A DNA stretch of 64,000 nucleotides from an uncultured Treponema sp. (lineage in GTDB: Bacteria; Spirochaetota; Spirochaetia; Treponematales; Treponemataceae), in assembly GCA_949299755.1 (NCBI GenBank), contig CASGBA010000006.1:62001-126000 (forward strand), written 5' to 3'. The notes below the pieces were generated by a model that saw nothing but the letters and a program-made list of their open reading frames with translations, was not told where the DNA came from and did no database searches. Positions 35,678 through 44,324 of this stretch are shown here, in pieces (position 1 is the stretch's first letter; each line of letters opens with the position of its first letter). A program made the translations under genes and the position numbers.

Positions 35678-37039
35678 TTACACCGTATCATCGCTGTCAA
35701 TACCGTATTCGTTGAGTTTCCGGTGGAGCGTTTTTCGCCCTATTTCCAGCATATCAGCTGTTTTGGATTTATTTCCGTTATTGGCGGCCAGTGTTTGAAG
35801 GATGACTTCCTTTTCCGCATCCGCAACTGTTGTTCCCAGCGGGATTTTTATGCACTGGCCTTCATGTCCGGGCAGTATTCCCGGAGGCAGATCGTCAGCG
35901 GTGATAATGTTTTTTTCAGCCATAACAACAGCGCTTTCAATGCAGTTTCTAAGCTGACGGACATTTCCGGGCCAGTCATAGGAATACAGTATATTCCTCG
36001 CCTTGGGATCAATACCTTCTATTTTTTTCTGGTTTTCGTTTGAAAATTCTTTTATGAATGAAGCGACCATCATCGGAATATCGTCTTTTCTTTCCCGTAA
36101 TGGAGGGACATGTATTCTGACTACATTAAGTCTGTAAAACAAATCCTCCCTGAATCTTCCGGCCTCAACCTCTTTTTCCAGGTTTTTATTAGTGGCGGCA
36201 ATAATCCTTACGTCAACCTCTATGGTTTCTTCACCTCCAACCCGCTCAAACTTTTTTTCCTGCAAAACACGCAATATTTTTATTTGTACCTGCTGGTTGA
36301 TTTCCCCTATCTCATCAAGGAAAATAGAACCTCCGTCCGCCAATTCAAAACGGCCCCGTTTTCTGCTTACAGCGCCGGTAAACGCTCCTTTCTCGTGTCC
36401 GAAAAGCTCACTTTCCAACAAAGATTCAGCCAAAGAAGCGCAATGCACTTTTATAAAAGCGGAATCCTTCCGAGGAGAAAGATTATGCAGTGCATTTGCT
36501 ATAAGTTCTTTACCGACGCCGCTTTCCCCGGTAATAAGAACAGACGCCTTTGTGGGAGCGACCTTTCTAAGCACATCAAAATTTTTCATCATGGCGGGTG
36601 ATTTTCCAATAATATGCTCAAAGGTTTTCTTACTGGCCAGCTCAGCTTCAAGCTCCCTTTGCTGGAGAATCATTTCACGGTTACGCAAAGCCCGCTTTAC
36701 CAAGAGTGACAACCGGTCAAGATTCAAAGGCTTTGTCAAAAAATCATAAGCCCCCGCACGCATGGCATCAACTGCGGTTTCCACGGAACCATGTCCCGTT
36801 AAAACTATGACAGGAACCCCCGGATAATCGGAGACAACTTTAGAAAGAACCTCTTCCCCGCTTACCACCGGCATACGCAAATCTGTTATAATAAGGTCAA
36901 CCTCATGGGCGGCGGCATAATCCAATCCGCTTTTTCCGTCAGCCGCTGTCGCCACATTATATCCGTCCATTTCCAGGGCAGTCGCCAAACCTTCCCGGAT
37001 ATTCTGCTCATCATCAATAACTAAAATATTGAATTTCAC
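35678..37039 (-). CDS. NtrC-family sigma-54-dependent response regulator
   Basis: In order: a receiver domain (phosphoacceptor Asp in LIITDLRMPVVSGEE), a sigma-54-activating AAA+ domain (Walker A GESGVGKE, the GAFTGA loop, and GSIFLDEIGEI), and a Fis-type helix-turn-helix (NKSKTADMLEIGRKTLHRKL). It should activate sigma-54 promoters when phosphorylated. Length 453. It is coupled to the upstream kinase gene by an ATGA overlap. Its target genes cannot be told from this window. Confidence 0.96.
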   Translation of the reverse strand: MKFNILVIDDEQNIREGLATALEMDGYNVATAADGKSGLDYAAAHEVDLIITDLRMPVVSGEEVLSKVVSDYPGVPVIVLTGHGSVETAVDAMRAGAYDFLTKPLNLDRLSLLVKRALRNREMILQQRELEAELASKKTFEHIIGKSPAMMKNFDVLRKVAPTKASVLITGESGVGKELIANALHNLSPRKDSAFIKVHCASLAESLLESELFGHEKGAFTGAVSRKRGRFELADGGSIFLDEIGEINQQVQIKILRVLQEKKFERVGGEETIEVDVRIIAATNKNLEKEVEAGRFREDLFYRLNVVRIHVPPLRERKDDIPMMVASFIKEFSNENQKKIEGIDPKARNILYSYDWPGNVRQLRNCIESAVVMAEKNIITADDLPPGILPGHEGQCIKIPLGTTVADAEKEVILQTLAANNGNKSKTADMLEIGRKTLHRKLNEYGIDSDDTV

Positions 37040-38217
37040 GCAAAGCCTCCATTAAATTCCGGAAGAAGTTTTTTTGCCTCCCTGATAACAGGCAAAGCTA
37101 TGCTGAAACATACACCTTCCCCCTGAAGGGAACAAACCTGAATGTCCCCCCTGTGTTCCTTTATTATTTTATAAGCGACAGGCAACCCCAAACCAGTTCC
37201 GTCTATTTTAGTCGTATAATAGGGTTCAAAAATATGTGATATTTCTTCAGGGGAAATGCCCGGCCCGTCATCCTGAATCTGAATAATTACAGAATCTTCC
37301 TTAAATTTCGTACGCAGGATAATGGAACCGGAACGGCCATCCCCTATCGCTTCCTGGGAGTTTTTTATAAAATTAAGGAAAACTTGACGCAACTTTTCCT
37401 CATCTCCTGAAATCATCGGAATTGTATCATCCAACTCCAGAGAAAGGGTTATTTTTTTTGACTTTAATTCCTCGGAAACAAAATCTGCCACATCTTTTAT
37501 TACAGAATTTACCGCCAATGGAACAGCAACAAGCTTTATTGGCCGTACCGCTGTAAGAAAATTTACAATTGTTTTATTCAATCTGTCTATTTCATCGGAA
37601 ATAACTTTCAATGATTTTTTCACGTTTTCATCACCGGACAAATCGGAAGCGGATATTTTTTTCTGTAGCAGCTGGACATAAATACTGATGGAGGCCAACG
37701 GATTTTTTATTTCATGGGCAACGGAAGCCGCAAGATTCGTAAGACTCGCCAAGCTTTCAACCCTCCTGTTTTTTATCTCTTCTTTTTTTGCTTCCGTGAC
37801 ATTTTGAATTGTTATTATATTCCCGCTTATTTTTTTTTCCAAAACCAAGGGCATAATTGAAAGACTAAGATAAACAGACATATTTCCTGCTGTTATACAA
37901 AAAATCCTGTCAGAAGCATTGTTTTCATTTGTAATTGTCTTATTTACAAATTCCGATATCTCCTCATTTTTTATATATTCCCAAACAGGTTTATCAGAAG
38001 AAGCTTCAGAAAAACGACCGGCGAAATGATGTACGGCAGCTTTATTGTAAACGATAACTGTTCCCGGCACATCACAAATTATAACACCCGTTGACAGAGA
38101 ATCCAGAGCGCCGGCAAGAATTTCATACTCTTCCTCAAAAGATAAAAGAAATTCCTTCAGTTGAAGAAAAGTCATTTTGTCGGTTTTCTTTAATGCCCGT
38201 TTTATAAAATCCCGCAA
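37036..38217 (-). CDS. Cytoplasmic sensor histidine kinase (NtrB type)
   Basis: No membrane helix is seen. A PAS-like sensor (LDSLSTGVIICDVPGTVIVY) is followed by the H-box VAHEIKNPLASISIYVQLL and the ATP-binding domain (FLNFIKNSQEAIGD, DDGPGISPE, GTGLGLPVAYKII). I place the start at a TTG (38217) six bases after AAGGAG, giving 393 residues; an ATG at 38283 would overlap the upstream gene by 23 bases and has only GGAG at close spacing. It phosphorylates the partner NtrC-like regulator encoded directly downstream. Confidence 0.9.
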   Translation of the reverse strand: MRDFIKRALKKTDKMTFLQLKEFLLSFEEEYEILAGALDSLSTGVIICDVPGTVIVYNKAAVHHFAGRFSEASSDKPVWEYIKNEEISEFVNKTITNENNASDRIFCITAGNMSVYLSLSIMPLVLEKKISGNIITIQNVTEAKKEEIKNRRVESLASLTNLAASVAHEIKNPLASISIYVQLLQKKISASDLSGDENVKKSLKVISDEIDRLNKTIVNFLTAVRPIKLVAVPLAVNSVIKDVADFVSEELKSKKITLSLELDDTIPMISGDEEKLRQVFLNFIKNSQEAIGDGRSGSIILRTKFKEDSVIIQIQDDGPGISPEEISHIFEPYYTTKIDGTGLGLPVAYKIIKEHRGDIQVCSLQGEGVCFSIALPVIREAKKLLPEFNGGFA

Positions 38218-38260
38218 AATTTTCTCCTTAACAGCATAACCGGTAAACCGGAGTATTGAT

Positions 38261-39538
38261 TCACAAACATGAACGCATTTCATGCTCCAATCTGGACAGA
38301 GAGGCGGAAGGAGATAAATTAAAAACGGAGGTCCCGTCATAAGCCTTCTTAACCGCTGCAATCCATTTACGGTAAACATCCGTTTCCAATGGAGTTAATG
38401 AAGAAGAACGTAACGACTTCCTTATCAAATCAATTATACCGGATAAAAAAAGTTTCCACACAGCATCCGGTTTAAATTTATTGAGCCGAGAAGAAATTTC
38501 CTGAAGGGAAATTCCTTCTCGGGTTTCCACGCCGGAAACAATTTCGCACAACCCGGAGAAAGTTTCCCGACTGGAATCAAAACCCTTGCCATCCATCTGT
38601 TTACATAAAAGTGAAAAAAGAAAACTTTTGGCGCAGGACAAAGCTTCGGAAGGTTTCACTGGAAGAAATTTATCCAAAAACCCAGTCAAGGTTTCACCCT
38701 CTTCGGGAACCATCCTAAAAACCCGGCGAAGTATTTCATTTTCGGATGCAGATGATCTTTGCACGAAAGAATAATTCCTGACACGGGAAAGAATTGTCGG
38801 CATAACCGCACCACGTTTGACAGCGGTTAAAACAAAAAACACATTTTCCGGAGGTTCTTCCAGAATTTTAAGGAAAGCATTTCGTGAAGCATCCTGCATG
38901 GTTTCAACATTTTCCACTACAAGGACTTTAGCTTTACCGGCAGGTTTAATGCGCAACCAGGAAGAAACGCTGCGGACATAATTTACCGGTACCGCTGAAT
39001 ATAAAAAATTATCCTCCAGTTTAACTGAATAATCTATTATGGAATCTACAAGTTTTTCCAAGGCTTCTCTTTCAGGCAGGGGATATAAAGGGGATAATTC
39101 TTCCAACGCATCATTTAATGAGGAAAGGACTGGCGATGCTTTGGAAAAACGCCCGTCGTCTGCCTCAGCAAAAACCGGATGAAACCTTAGAGTCAGCTTA
39201 CGCACCGAACGGATAAAAAGATACCGGGCTGCAAGTACCGGAGTATCCGCTGACAAAAAAGCGGAAGCAGCGGCTTTTATTTCCAGAACACAGGAACGAG
39301 CCCCCATAATAAGGGTATCCACAGAATTCAATTCCTTGTGTTTTAAGCATGAAGCGCAGGAACAAGTCCAGTCTCCCTTTCCCTCTTCACAGGATATAAC
39401 ACGGGCGAGTTCCAATGCGGCAGTAAGTTTTCCGGAACATCTTGGACCGGAAAATAAGATTGAAGGAGGAAGCCTGCCGGCTGTTATATCAGAAATTAAA
39501 ATATCCGATGAGGGCTGGGCAATCAAATTTTCAAACAT
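38261..39538 (-). CDS. DNA polymerase III delta'/gamma-type clamp-loader subunit
   Basis: The AAA+ fold is shown by SILFSGPRCSGKLTAALELA (Walker A, last residue Leu instead of Thr), a cysteine cluster (CEEGKGDWTCSCASC) as in gamma and delta', VLVVENVETMQ, and FLKILEEPPENVFFVL with SRVRNY in place of the usual SRC motif. The altered Walker A and sensor motif suggest the non-hydrolysing delta' (HolB) role. An ATG at 39538 starts the conserved MFENLIAQ; a TTG 12 bases upstream is possible. 425 residues. Confidence 0.88.
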   Translation of the reverse strand: MFENLIAQPSSDILISDITAGRLPPSILFSGPRCSGKLTAALELARVISCEEGKGDWTCSCASCLKHKELNSVDTLIMGARSCVLEIKAAASAFLSADTPVLAARYLFIRSVRKLTLRFHPVFAEADDGRFSKASPVLSSLNDALEELSPLYPLPEREALEKLVDSIIDYSVKLEDNFLYSAVPVNYVRSVSSWLRIKPAGKAKVLVVENVETMQDASRNAFLKILEEPPENVFFVLTAVKRGAVMPTILSRVRNYSFVQRSSASENEILRRVFRMVPEEGETLTGFLDKFLPVKPSEALSCAKSFLFSLLCKQMDGKGFDSSRETFSGLCEIVSGVETREGISLQEISSRLNKFKPDAVWKLFLSGIIDLIRKSLRSSSLTPLETDVYRKWIAAVKKAYDGTSVFNLSPSASLSRLEHEMRSCL

Positions 39539-39592
39539 AACTAATTCCAATTTTTATAATATCATTCATAATATAATTTAATCATAACCTCA

Positions 39593-40081
39593 TCATAAAA
39601 ACCCCTGTAAAACATGAGGTGTTTTAGCTGTAAGGGGTCTGAACATAGCCGCAAAAAAACTGTCTGAAAGCAAAAAAGAAACATCAAAAAAAGGTTGATA
39701 ACATAAAATTACAACAATAACAGCGGATAAAAGAAGTCCCTCCGCAATTCCAAGAAAAAAACCCAGAGCCCGGTCAAAATTGCGCATGGATTCATTTTCA
39801 AAGGCTCTGTTTACTATACGCTGTATTATTTTTATTACAAAATACACCACAATAAAAATCATGAGGAAAGAAATTATAGCCGACAAAGCGTTACTGTCCG
39901 TGAGTTTTTCCACCACAGGAGTAAGAGGCCTGAAAAAAAGCACAGCGGCAATTCCTCCCCCTATAACAGCGGTTTTAGAAAAAAACTCATCCACAAAACC
40001 TTTGATGGTACAACGCACAACAAAAATCAAAATAACCAAAAATAAAAAAATATCGAAACTGGCAAAAGAAAAAGTTGTCAT
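39593..40081 (-). CDS. CvpA-family membrane protein
   Basis: The 162-residue product has four membrane helices: DIFLFLVILIFVVRCTIKGF, AVIGGGIAAVLFF, AIISFLMIFIVVYFVIKII, and GIAEGLLLSAVIVVILCY. This is the CvpA/colicin V production fold, linked to envelope homeostasis. Its ATG overlaps the murG stop (ATGA), so the two are coupled. Confidence 0.9.
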   Translation of the reverse strand: MTTFSFASFDIFLFLVILIFVVRCTIKGFVDEFFSKTAVIGGGIAAVLFFRPLTPVVEKLTDSNALSAIISFLMIFIVVYFVIKIIQRIVNRAFENESMRNFDRALGFFLGIAEGLLLSAVIVVILCYQPFFDVSFLLSDSFFAAMFRPLTAKTPHVLQGFL

Positions 40082-41229
40082 TCAGTTTTTCCTTTTGAAA
40101 CTTTCATTAAAATCTCCGCGGCTTTTTCAGAACTGCGCATACCGTCCCGGGATTCTGCTCCGCCAAGTTCCAGTGCTGCCGCCGCCATGGAATTAAGAAG
40201 ATCCCTGCCGGATTTTTCATCCAAAATGGAATCCACTGCCTCTTTAAGTTTTTCCCTGGAAACATTTTCACCGGAAAGAACCATGGCGGCACCGCGTTTC
40301 TCAAACCAGGCGGCATTTTCAAGCTGATCCCCACGGGAAGAACCTTTTTCCAGGGGAATAAGTATCATTGGTTTTCCGGCAGCCGCGCATTCCCATACAG
40401 CGCCGGCACCGGACCGGGAAACCACGATTGTGGCATAAGCAAGGACATCAGGCATTTCCTTTGAAATAAAATCAACAGGAAAATATCTTTTTTGAGCCTT
40501 GAAATTATCAGCTGAATCCAGTATTTCCCGTGGAAGTTTTGGAATTTTACCGCCGGTTTGATGGACAACGATGAATCTGCCGCAAAAATCCCGTAAGCAG
40601 CCATAAATAAGTTCGTTTAAACTTTCCGCTCCGGAGCTTCCACCCAACACAAGGATAACCGGATCGGAAGAATCAATTCCTAAAAAAGAGCGGCCCTTTT
40701 CCGGGGATGCGGAAAAAAAGCCGTCCCGGATGGGATTCCCGGTCACAGTACATTTGTTTTTTACAACGCTTGGGAAAAAATTTGCGGTTTCATCATAAGA
40801 AAGCAAAATTCTGCTGGCCACCCGGGAATTGAGCTTTGTAGCCAAACCAGGGGAAAAATCGCATTCATGGGTAACAACAGGTATCCCCAAAAATTTCGCC
40901 GCATAACATGGCGGGACACTCACAAAACCGCCTTTTGAAAAAAGCACATCCGGTTTTAATTTTTTCAGGAGAAAAAGAGAAGAAAAAAAACCGCCTATAA
41001 TTTTAAAAACATCAATAAAATTCCACAGGCTGAAATACCTCCTCAATTTACCTGAAGGAACACTGTAAAATTTAATACCAGCCGTCTCCACTATTTCCCT
41101 GTCCCTCCCGGCGGAAGAACCTATCCAGGAAATATCAGCTAAATTTTTTTTTATAAGGATTTCGGCAACAGCGATTCCGGGGAAAATATGCCCGCCGGTG
41201 CCTCCACCGGTAAAAACCATGTTTTTCAT
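40078..41229 (-). CDS. murG: UDP-N-acetylglucosamine transferase MurG
   Basis: MurG adds GlcNAc to lipid I to make lipid II for the cell wall, on the inner face of the membrane. The N-terminal FTGGGTGGHIFPGIAVAE, the THECDFSPGLATKLNSR segment (HEQN in most bacteria, here HECD), TGNPIR, LVLGGSSGAESLN and SRSGAGAVWECAAAGKPMILIPL are in order. Length 383. The ribosome site is weak. The operon continues into cvpA. Confidence 0.96.
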   Translation of the reverse strand: MKNMVFTGGGTGGHIFPGIAVAEILIKKNLADISWIGSSAGRDREIVETAGIKFYSVPSGKLRRYFSLWNFIDVFKIIGGFFSSLFLLKKLKPDVLFSKGGFVSVPPCYAAKFLGIPVVTHECDFSPGLATKLNSRVASRILLSYDETANFFPSVVKNKCTVTGNPIRDGFFSASPEKGRSFLGIDSSDPVILVLGGSSGAESLNELIYGCLRDFCGRFIVVHQTGGKIPKLPREILDSADNFKAQKRYFPVDFISKEMPDVLAYATIVVSRSGAGAVWECAAAGKPMILIPLEKGSSRGDQLENAAWFEKRGAAMVLSGENVSREKLKEAVDSILDEKSGRDLLNSMAAAALELGGAESRDGMRSSEKAAEILMKVSKGKTE

Positions 41230-41280
41230 GGCGACATTCTACCACGTTGGCGGAAACTTGAAAAGCTGGAACAAGCAAAG

Positions 41281-42183
41281 TCAAGGGTTGAACAAACGGC
41301 AAAGTTCATCATTATGAAAAAGCTTGGCATAACCTGCAGCGGACATTCCAAGGGCGTCAGGAATGGACGGATCCGCTTTGTAGTCCATAAGCAGACGGCA
41401 GGTGTCCACATCCCCCCTTCCGGCAGCGATGCAAACCGCCGTCTGGGAATCCCTTCCCCTTATGTTGGGATCAGCTCCGTTTTCCAGAAGGAAAGCGGCT
41501 AAATCGGTTCTTTTAGTATGGACTGCGTCCATGAGAGGGGAATATCCCCTGTCTCCGGAAACAGCGTTTATGTCAGCGCCGGCATTCAGAAGCATTCCCA
41601 CCACCTCTTTGGAACCGCCCCGGACAGCAAGTGTGAGAACGGAATTCCCGCGCATATCTTTCAAGTTTGCATCAAATCCTGCTTGAAGGAACAAAGCTGT
41701 TTCCCCCGCATTTCCATCTTCAGCACACTTGAAAAAATTCTCGGCAAAACAGGAAACTCCCATGGCCAAAAGCCTTGCCCGGGCCGCAGACACCCCCTCT
41801 TCTTTTTTTAGCCTTTCTGTTTCAGTCCGCAAAAAAGAAGAAAACTCGCCGGCTTCCACAAAAGTTGCGGCGGATTTAAACCGGTCAGGGACAGGAAGCT
41901 GAACCCCGGCATTAATGACCACAGCCCGCAAATTCCTGCCGAGACAATATCCTGAAAAAAATATAAATACGCAAAGATGCTCCAACCCGCAGGAATCTTC
42001 GGAAAAAATAAAAATCAAATGGGTTGTGTCATCAGGGAAAGGTAAAAACTGTTCCTGGATTGTTTTTTCAGAGTCAGAATAAATTTCTTTAAGTGAATAA
42101 AGACAGGAAGCGCCATCGAGTTCATTGCAAACTGCGTCAAGGGAAGCTTCACATTCAGATGTATAAAAAACAACGGCTTTCAA
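41281..42183 (-). CDS. Ankyrin-repeat protein with a TIR-like N-terminal domain
   Basis: The C-terminal half (about residues 150-300) is four or five ankyrin repeats, such as GNSVLTLAVRGGSKEVVGML and DRGYSPLMDAVHTKRTDLAA. The first 130 residues have the alternating pattern of an alpha/beta nucleotide-binding fold (AVVFYTSE, HLIFIFSEDSCGLEHLCVFI, LGRNLRAVVINAG), which resembles TIR-type domains. That likeness is inferred from pattern only. No signal peptide, so it is cytoplasmic. It is 51 bases before murG in the same direction. Confidence 0.7.
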   Translation of the reverse strand: MKAVVFYTSECEASLDAVCNELDGASCLYSLKEIYSDSEKTIQEQFLPFPDDTTHLIFIFSEDSCGLEHLCVFIFFSGYCLGRNLRAVVINAGVQLPVPDRFKSAATFVEAGEFSSFLRTETERLKKEEGVSAARARLLAMGVSCFAENFFKCAEDGNAGETALFLQAGFDANLKDMRGNSVLTLAVRGGSKEVVGMLLNAGADINAVSGDRGYSPLMDAVHTKRTDLAAFLLENGADPNIRGRDSQTAVCIAAGRGDVDTCRLLMDYKADPSIPDALGMSAAGYAKLFHNDELCRLFNP

Positions 42184-42225
42184 TTAAAATCCCGAAACCT
42201 GTCCAGAACAGACCACATAAACGCC

Positions 42226-42257
42226 GGAATTCCAACAGGAATTCCTGTTGGAATTCC
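42226..42257. repeat. Perfect 32-bp palindrome next to tRNA-Phe
   Basis: The sequence reads the same on both strands over 32 bases with no loop, built around three GGAATTCC-like blocks. It sits five bases past the 3' end of tRNA-Phe. There is no T-run on either side, so it is not a standard terminator. Confidence 0.9.
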
Positions 42258-42262
42258 CGTAC

Positions 42263-42335
42263 TGCCGTCGGACAGAATCGAACTGTCGACACAAGGATTT
42301 TCAGTCCTTTGCTCTACCAACTGAGCTACAACGGC
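42263..42335 (-). tRNA. tRNA-Phe (GAA)
   Basis: A 73-base cloverleaf: acceptor GCCGTTG/CGACGGC (one T-G pair), D arm GCTC...GAGC, anticodon arm AAGGA-CTGAAAA-TCCTT with GAA, variable loop GTGTC, T arm GACAG-TTCGATT-CTGTC, discriminator A. CCA is not encoded. Confidence 0.97.
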
Positions 42336-42347
42336 AAAAGCGTGTTT

Positions 42348-42376
42348 AATATAACTTTCCGGGAAAAAAATGTCAA
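42348..42376 (-). promoter_or_regulatory. Promoter of tRNA-Phe
   Basis: On the minus strand: TTGACA (42376-42371), exactly 17 bases, TATATT (42353-42348), 12 bases before the tRNA. This is close to the sigma-70 consensus. Confidence 0.88.
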
Positions 42377-42451
42377 TACCTTGACGAATATTGTGTTTTT
42401 TAAAATCAACGGTTATACTTTATCTGGTCATATATAATCTGGAGGAGCAAA

Positions 42452-43354
42452 ATGAAAAAAATAATTCTTACAGTTTTAGCTTTGGGTTTGTTTTTTACAA
42501 CATATGCGCAAACCGCCTCTGATTTAAAATCAAAATTCACAGGTAATCTGGAAAACTTCCTTGGAGATATAAATAAAAACCTTCCGGATAGCGCTGTATC
42601 TGGAGGGACATGGTCCGACGCCTATATAGGGCAGCTTATAGGATTACCGCCCCATTTCGGGATAGGGGTTTCATGCGGATTTTCCCGTTTTCCCATCCAA
42701 AGTCTTATGGATGCAGCCGAACAGGTAGGTGCGTCCATTGACACGCCTGGATGGCTTGGCAAGGACAGTATTCCGGCTATTAATCCCGCTGTTGAGCTCC
42801 GTATAGGCGGTTTTATGCTTCCTTTTGACGCAGGAATGCGATTCAGTATGCTTTCCTTGAAAAACTTTTTCAACCTGGATATAAAATACCTTTCCTTTTC
42901 ATTTGATGCCCGGTATGCAATCATACAGGAAACAGTTATCCTGCCTGATTTAATTGTGGGATTAGGCTGGTATTATGTTTCAGGGGACATTAATTATGAT
43001 TTTAATGCGGACAGTCTGGCGGATAAAGCCGGATTCACGATACCTGCCTCCGCAAACAAAACTGAAAAACTTAGCGTGGATTTCAAAACCAACGTATTTG
43101 AAGCCCGGGTTCAACTTTCAAAATCCCTTTTGATTTTTACCCCCTACCTGGGGTTAACCGGTTATTATGCCATGTCTGAAAGCTCCTATGATATTGTAGA
43201 TGAAAGTAAAACATTAAAGGATTCCTATTTCGGTTCCAGAATTTACGGAGGACTTTCCTTTAACATAACTTTTATAAAGCTTGATTTGTCAGGGAGTTAC
43301 AATTTCATAACCGGAAACTGGGGCGGAAACATCGGCGCAAGATTCCAGCTTTAG
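42452..43354 (+). CDS. Probable outer-membrane beta-barrel protein
   Basis: The 300-residue product has a signal peptide (MKKIILTVLALGLFFTTYAQ). The rest is rich in amphipathic strands with alternating hydrophobic residues and Gly or Tyr turns, for example VELRIGGFMLPFDAGMRFSM and LSFSFDARYAIIQET. It ends with aromatic/Leu strand GGNIGARFQL, consistent with a barrel. No specific family is recognised. GGAGGAGCAAA precedes the ATG, with a TATAAT 15 bases further upstream. Confidence 0.75.
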   Translation: MKKIILTVLALGLFFTTYAQTASDLKSKFTGNLENFLGDINKNLPDSAVSGGTWSDAYIGQLIGLPPHFGIGVSCGFSRFPIQSLMDAAEQVGASIDTPGWLGKDSIPAINPAVELRIGGFMLPFDAGMRFSMLSLKNFFNLDIKYLSFSFDARYAIIQETVILPDLIVGLGWYYVSGDINYDFNADSLADKAGFTIPASANKTEKLSVDFKTNVFEARVQLSKSLLIFTPYLGLTGYYAMSESSYDIVDESKTLKDSYFGSRIYGGLSFNITFIKLDLSGSYNFITGNWGGNIGARFQL

Positions 43355-43419
43355 GAAATCGGGGACGGTTCTACCTGTGCCGGAAATCAAAACGGAATTT
43401 GTTTCCGGAAATACCGCGG

Positions 43420-43962
43420 CTAAAGATCCAGTGCAAGAATCAAATCAACTTCACTGCGTGGAAGAGAAAGTATTTTTGCGATTTCATCAGGCGAAATATC
43501 CTTTTTGGCAAGCATGACAACCTGTTCCCGGACAGGAATCTCCGGTACGATGAAACCGGACCTTAAATCCGCACCGGAACGGGCTTTTTCCGCGGCGGCG
43601 GCGTTTTCGGTGATTTCCCGGCGCGTATAAACCGACTTCCTTTCCGAACCGCGGGAAGAGGAGCCGGAGGATAAAACAGAGTCTGCCACAGAAACGGATT
43701 TTTCCCTTTTTTCAATTTCCGAAGCCGCCAAAAGAATCCTTTTGTCGGCAGTTGAAATAAGGCTGCGCAAAGAGGCTGTCCTGTCTTCAATCAGGGAAAC
43801 ATCCATATCTATTTCGTGCTGTAAATCCTTGTATAAAAGATTCAACTCGCTTTCTATATCACGCAACAAACGTTTCGGAGAAAACCTGATTTTCAGTACT
43901 ATGAAAAAAAAGACAAAAAGAAAAATATTCACAACAAGAAGAAGAACGGCTATTTTCAGCAT
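43420..43962 (-). CDS. Membrane-anchored coiled-coil protein of the flagellar-type cluster
   Basis: The 180-residue protein has one N-terminal helix (IAVLLLVVNIFLFVFFFIVL), a coiled coil (LLYKDLQHEIDMDVSLIEDR), a Ser-rich linker and a C-terminal helix-turn-helix-like tail (LAKKDISPDEIAKILSLPRS). The same build is seen in small proteins near FapA in flagellated bacteria. Its role is unknown. It follows the linker protein gene by 11 bases. Confidence 0.8.
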   Translation of the reverse strand: MLKIAVLLLVVNIFLFVFFFIVLKIRFSPKRLLRDIESELNLLYKDLQHEIDMDVSLIEDRTASLRSLISTADKRILLAASEIEKREKSVSVADSVLSSGSSSRGSERKSVYTRREITENAAAAEKARSGADLRSGFIVPEIPVREQVVMLAKKDISPDEIAKILSLPRSEVDLILALDL

Positions 43963-43973
43963 ATCAATTATAA

Positions 43974-44324
43974 TTATATTGAAATATCAATTTTGTTTCC
44001 GACTCCGGAAGCAAGTAAATTCCCGTTTTTGTCCTCCGGATTTTCCTGTCCGTCATTTTCCTCCAGACTGCCGCCAGTATTATCTTTCTTTTTTTCAGTT
44101 TCAGCATCCTGCCCAGAACCGTTTCTTTCGGAAACCTTGCCTGTAAATTCATTTTCAGTTTCCGGCCCCTGGACGGTTTTAGCCTTTGCCTCGGCAGCCT
44201 TGCGCCCATCGGCGTCCGAAGCATCCTTCGCCTGCTGGGTGGCAGCCTGTTGGGATAAAACAGACTTTCCAACTTTGTCCATTTGCGTGTACAAAGTTTG
44301 CAAATCAATTGGAAGTATACCCAC
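43974..44324 (-). CDS. Small hydrophilic protein between the coiled-coil gene and fapA
   Basis: The 116-residue product starts MGILPIDLQTLYTQMDKVGK, a likely helix, and continues as a low-complexity Lys/Glu/Asn/Gly region that is probably disordered. A GTG start at 44324 lies inside the fapA end (20-base overlap) and follows GAGGG. I do not recognise a family; its operon position suggests a flagellar or regulatory accessory. Confidence 0.7.
   Translation of the reverse strand: MGILPIDLQTLYTQMDKVGKSVLSQQAATQQAKDASDADGRKAAEAKAKTVQGPETENEFTGKVSERNGSGQDAETEKKKDNTGGSLEENDGQENPEDKNGNLLASGVGNKIDISI

Noticed and set aside
43380-43415. Inverted repeat CCGGAAA / TTTCCGG after the beta-barrel gene as a terminator
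   Set aside because: The stem is only seven bases with a 15-base loop and no T-run follows.
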